64,000 nucleotides of DNA, from positions 1-64,000 of the forward strand of contig LLCB01000216.1 in NCBI GenBank assembly GCA_001414345.1, written 5' to 3'. The notes below the pieces were generated by a model. The model was given only the letters and a program-made list of their open reading frames with translations, ran no database searches and was not told the origin of the DNA. Origin of the DNA: Hymenoscyphus infarciens. Its lineage: Eukaryota; Ascomycota; Leotiomycetes; Helotiales; Helotiaceae. Below, one piece after another: positions 60,513-64,000 of the stretch (the stretch's first letter is position 1; each line of letters opens with the position of its first letter). The position numbers and the translations under genes are program-made.

Positions 60513-61621
60513 ATGGAAATCAACCTCCCCAGCCTCATGAAAGCCCAACTCCTCGAGGGCTTCAAAAAACCCTACGAATTACGATCAATTCCTCTCCCAA
60601 AAGTCACCACACCTCACGATATCCTAATCAAAGTCGACGCAGCAGCGTACTGCCACACTGACGCGGTGCTAGCAGAGGGTCTCATGCCACCCTTCCCAGC
60701 CAAATTTCCACATATATCTTGCCACGAATTCGCCGGAACCTCGTTTCCCTTCCCTCCCTAATTACACCTCTTAAACTCGGTGACCGTGTCGGCGTTCCAG
60801 GTCGCGCTTTCCATCCATGTGGAAAATGCTTCGAATGTTGCTCTGGTTCTGATCCAGATGGATACTCGGTTTTCTGCCCTAGTGCAGGGAATCATGGTAT
60901 AAGTCGTGCGGGTGGATTTGCGGAATATGCGGTGGTGGATGCGAGGCAGGTGGCACCGATTCCAGAACAATTGACGGCAGTAGAGACTGCGCCATTGATG
61001 TGTGCTGGTTTGACGATCTTTGCGGCGTTGAAGAAGTGTGGATTGAAAGAGGGACAAAGAGTTGGAATTATGGGGTGTGGAGGTGGATTGGGACATCTCG
61101 GTTTGCAATTTGGAGTGAAAATGGGATATAAAGTGTTAGGGATGGAGGCTGCGGATGGGCCATTGGATCTTGCCAAGAGTTTAGAAACTGGAGCAAGAAT
61201 AGTGGATGTGAAAGTCGAAGCTGCTTCCCAGGTTGTCGAGGAATTTGGTAGAGAAGATGGGAAAACTGAAAAGACTGAGATGGGTCTTGATGCTGTTGTT
61301 ATCTTGCCTGAAAGCCAGAAAGCCTTCAACTATGGGATAAGTCTGCTGAGAAATAGGGGGAAATGCGTCATTGTCTCTTTCCCGAAAGAGGGATTTCACT
61401 TTAGTGCTGGGGATGTTGTGTTTCGCCAGATTGATATCGTGGGGAGTCTAGTTGGGAGTAATGGGACGCTGAGAGAAATGCTGACATTCGCAGCAGAGAA
61501 TGGGATTAGCGCTAAGGTGAAAGAATTTGGATTGAAAGATTTGAATCGATTAGTTGAGGAGTATCACAGAGGTGGTGGCGGCAAACTAGTTGTTGATATG
61601 TCTCTTAACTTGACGGATTGA
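60513..61621 (+). pseudogene. Zinc-dependent alcohol dehydrogenase with a -1 frameshift
   Basis: A medium-chain zinc alcohol dehydrogenase: oxidation of alcohols with NAD(P), probably cytosolic. The start at 60513 (MEINLPSLMKAQLLEGF) leads to the catalytic-zinc motif AAYCHTDAVL and then SCHEFAG, where the family usually has GHE. At about 60738-60745 the frame is lost. One extra base near ggaacctcg would join it to LVSLPSLITPLKLGDRVGVP, after which the frame stays open to 61621. The structural-zinc cysteines (CGKCFECC...FCPSAGNHG), the nucleotide-binding loop GIMGCGGGLGHLGLQ and the C-terminal domain are intact. Length after correction would be about 369 residues, slightly longer than usual. 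There is no RIP pattern and no other lesion, so a sequencing or assembly error is a real alternative to pseudogenisation. No intron with proper splice sites spans the break. Confidence 0.8.
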
Positions 61622-62133
61622 ATACCCGCCCTCACATCAATTTCCTACCTTTTAACCTGATTTTATTGAGTTTTCTTAGATATTCTAACAACTATAAATA
61701 ACACAATTGTATTTTTAATTATAAGTAATATAAGTATATAAAGAGTAATATAAAAAGAAATCCTAGTCTAGGGTTTTAGGCTACTAAGGCAGAGTTAAGC
61801 TTCGTAGCGCGTTTGTGTTTTAGCTTAAAACCTTATAAACTACGTTATTATTTTCTTTCCATTCTTCTATAAACATAGTGCCAAGCTTAGTAATGTTCAA
61901 CTTCTCGTCAAGTAATTTTAAAGAATTCTACTCTTAAATAGTGTAATAAGCTATAGTCTTAACTCGATAACAATTAAGCTATTAACGCTATACTCTCTAA
62001 AAGACTTTCTCATCTTGAGACTTTTAGATAGAAGAACTCATTCGAGATCGAGAGATAACATGCTAAACTAGGTTCGTATTACAATGAAAACCCTGAAATT
62101 AAGAGCTGCCTGTTTTGCTGATCAAATTATCCA
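61622..62133. other. AT-rich interval before the P450 pseudogene
   Basis: About 510 bp, AT-rich and low in CA/TG from about 61680 to 62060, suggesting RIP. It may hold the mutated 5' end of the P450 gene, but I cannot read that part. Confidence 0.5.
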
Positions 62134-64000
62134 GGCCCTATTGTTCGAATTGCACCGAACGAGCTCTACATAAACTTTTCAGCTGTTTTCTAAGACACGA
62201 CTAAAGTTGGATCGCGATTTACGAAGGAATCTAGCTTCAATGACTTTATAACATTTCTAGGCACTTCCATTGGTGAAACAGCTCTAGTGTAAGTCAAGCA
62301 TTTTCCTGTTTTGGGTGCCTTGGATAAGGTTCTTCTCCCAGCTTCTCTAAAGATTCTCTGACTAATAAAGCAGCACTGCTGATTTATTATAGGGAACACC
62401 GTATCAGACGTTTGGTCTTGACACCCGCCTTTTCCCGTCTCGAGTATAGGAATTAGCACCATTGGTGAAAGAAAACGTTGATTTGCTACTGAAACGCTTT
62501 AAGAATCTCGCTAAACAGCGTAAGCTAGTGAATATATTCATTAGCACTAAAGCCTTCACTATAGATGTTATTTCTAAAATTGTCTTTGGGAAAGAATTGG
62601 GTTGTATCTAGGATCCTGCTTTTCGAAAGCAGTTTATTGAATATCTTTACAACATATTTGAAATGGGCTGGCCAGCTACAACCTTCCTGCACTTGGCAAG
62701 ATTCTCACTATCGTTGCCGGAGTGGTTTTCTGAAAGCTTGTTCCCTATCCCGTTAATGGAATTCAAAAAATTACATAATTCAGAGTTCGTATTGTTCATC
62801 TCCTTGCTAACATACATGCTATACACAACAGTGGGTGCAGGAATTCCGTGCGCACCCTCTAAATTTAGCCGAAAACACACCAAAAGTCACCCTCTTTATA
62901 GCCTTATAAACTAGTAAATATATAGTATAACATATCCTAATAACGATCATAGACGTAGAGCTTTATAAGAAGAGCATATTCCTAACTAACTACTTAGTTA
63001 TAACTCCTAAGCTACGTATATAATTTTAAAAGCTAATATTTTACTAATAAAGTCTCTAAGAGATTATTATAGCATAGACTTTAAGTTACTCTAGCCTAAT
63101 TAAAAGCTAAGGAGGTTCAAGTATTAGGTTATACTAATCTTAATACTTCGTTTTATATAAATCTAATAGAGCGTTCTTCTATAATTAGTAGAAGAAGTTA
63201 GTAAAAATATGGTGATTTTAGTGTAGCTTAGCAGAATCTGGGCCTGTGCGCACGGAATTCCTGCACCCACTGTTGCACAGAAAGGTATTAAGCTTATCGA
63301 CAATTACCTGCAAGACTGCAACGTCCCTGTCGTCGGGAAAATAGAAAAACAGACAAAGAAGAATGATTTCAACAAGTCTATTGTTATTGATACGCTTGTT
63401 GAGCCATCGTCCGCAAAAGATCATAGTATCTTAAATACTAGTTAACTTGCGGAAGAAGTCATCATGTTGTTGTTAGCGGGAAATGATACGACCTCTAATG
63501 CTATGATCTCCGGTATTTACCAAATACTCAAGAATCCGGCTGTGTATGAGAAGCTGAGCACCGAAATTATTACTAAATTCCCTCGGCACGAGGACGAAAT
63601 GACTTACGATAAAGCGAAGAGACTTCTATATCTAGTAAGTACAGAAAATTGAGAACAAGACTTCTAACTCCCTTCACTAACGTGTTCCTAGTCAGCTGCT
63701 ATCAAAGAAATTTTTAATCCGCTCCCAGGTCGAGCCCCGCGAGTAGTGCCCCCTGAGGGAGATGATCTGTATGGTCATCACTTGCCACCAAATGTAAGTG
63801 TAAAAAGCTTTTGTTTATTATTTTTTTATTAATAAACCGTGTAACTCTGCTTCAACCATCGTTTTTCTAGACCATCCTTGTTACTTCCTCTTATCTTCTC
63901 AATCGCCACTAAAATATTTGGCCGAACCCTGACCAATTTAGCCCTGAGAGGTGGTTGGAACCCGACTCAGCACGCCTCGATAAATACAGGACCAGTTTTT
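62134..64000 (+). pseudogene. Cytochrome P450 pseudogene, interrupted by a MITE, cut by the window end
   Basis: Fragments of a fungal P450 appear in order. GPIVRIAPNELYIN is at 62134. After an intron (about 62290-62392) come EHRIRRLVLTPAFSRLE, KIVFGKELG and the F-G region. The I-helix AGNDTTSNAM is near 63480. After another intron come GRAPRVVPPEGDDLYGHHLP and the PERW motif near 63950. The heme-binding cysteine would lie beyond the window. Lesions are TAA at 62191, TAG near 62609, TAA near 63443, a frame loss after SRLE, loss of the ExxR arginine (KEIFNP) and a 450-bp insertion at 62826-63275. The stops fit CAA/CAG-to-TAA/TAG changes. The gene is dead as read. Confidence 0.85.
62826..63275. 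mobile_element. 450-bp MITE with perfect 30-bp terminal inverted repeats
   Basis: The left end CAACAGTGGGTGCAGGAATT followed by CCGTGCGCAC (62826-62855) is repeated exactly in reverse complement at 63246-63275. The interior is AT-rich and almost free of CA/TG, while the terminal repeats keep several CA and TG steps. No coding frame is present. Removing 62829-63272 joins the flanking P450 exon in frame. No direct target duplication is obvious. A diverged relative lies at about 26950-27350. Confidence 0.9.

Noticed and set aside
62190..62462. 90-codon frame on the - strand
   Set aside because: It overlaps the P450 fragments read on the + strand, which include recognisable motifs (EHRIRRLVLTPAFSR).
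1..64000. CRISPR arrays, operons, bacterial promoters
   Set aside because: The genes have spliceosomal introns and the repeats are fungal transposons and minisatellites; no spacer-repeat array exists.

Overview
The window is nuclear DNA of a filamentous ascomycete (Pezizomycotina). The signs are short GT-AG introns with typical fungal splice sites, an AA9 lytic polysaccharide monooxygenase, an Msb2-type signalling mucin, and long AT-rich tracts nearly stripped of CA and TG dinucleotides, which is the footprint of repeat-induced point mutation (RIP, C to T at CpA). A plant-associated leotiomycete such as a Sclerotiniaceae relative fits, but the species is inference.

Layout. 1-2260 is a RIP-degraded transposon relic and 2261-6719 shows no recognisable gene. 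A gene-dense block follows, all on the + strand: FKBP12 prolyl isomerase (6825-7584, six exons, one GC-AG intron), the ubiquitin-activating enzyme E1 (8549-11869), an Ecm4/Gto-type glutathione transferase (12995-15239), an AA9 LPMO with a C-terminal hevein-like chitin-binding module (16193-17929) and a proline iminopeptidase (18486-19787). From 19.8 to 31.7 kb there is no supportable gene. This tract holds a 604-bp tandem duplication with only one RIP-mutated arm, an LTR-like repeat, and a cluster of inverted-repeat elements. MSB2 lies on the - strand (31711-35340) and is flanked by long non-coding tracts.

39.0-48.9 kb is a nested transposon island. A 7.8-kb Ty1/copia element has two 175-bp LTRs, a 5-bp target duplication and a copia-type iMet half-tRNA primer site. 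It carries a long antisense reading frame between pol and the 3' LTR, and it sits inside an older degraded element whose reading frame continues across the insertion. 48.9-53.7 kb is again gene-free. The right part has a small charged protein gene (53736-54077), an RNase H-fold protein (55456-56485), a RIP-mutated inverted-repeat element (57.36-58.21 kb), a two-domain carboxymuconolactone decarboxylase-like protein (58927-59819), a zinc alcohol dehydrogenase with an apparent frameshift (60513-61621) and a cytochrome P450 pseudogene that runs off the window. The P450 carries a MITE with perfect 30-bp terminal inverted repeats.

The left block is mostly housekeeping: protein folding, ubiquitin activation, glutathione-dependent quinone reduction and peptide turnover. 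The LPMO and Msb2 concern the cell surface and polysaccharides. The decarboxylase-like, dehydrogenase and P450 genes on the right may be remains of a catabolic or secondary-metabolite cluster. I found no wholly new system. The most unusual items are the antisense frame in the copia element, the asymmetric RIP of a tandem duplication, a conserved 16-bp motif repeated in gene-free DNA, and upstream in-frame N-termini on FKBP12 and E1 that suggest dual localisation.
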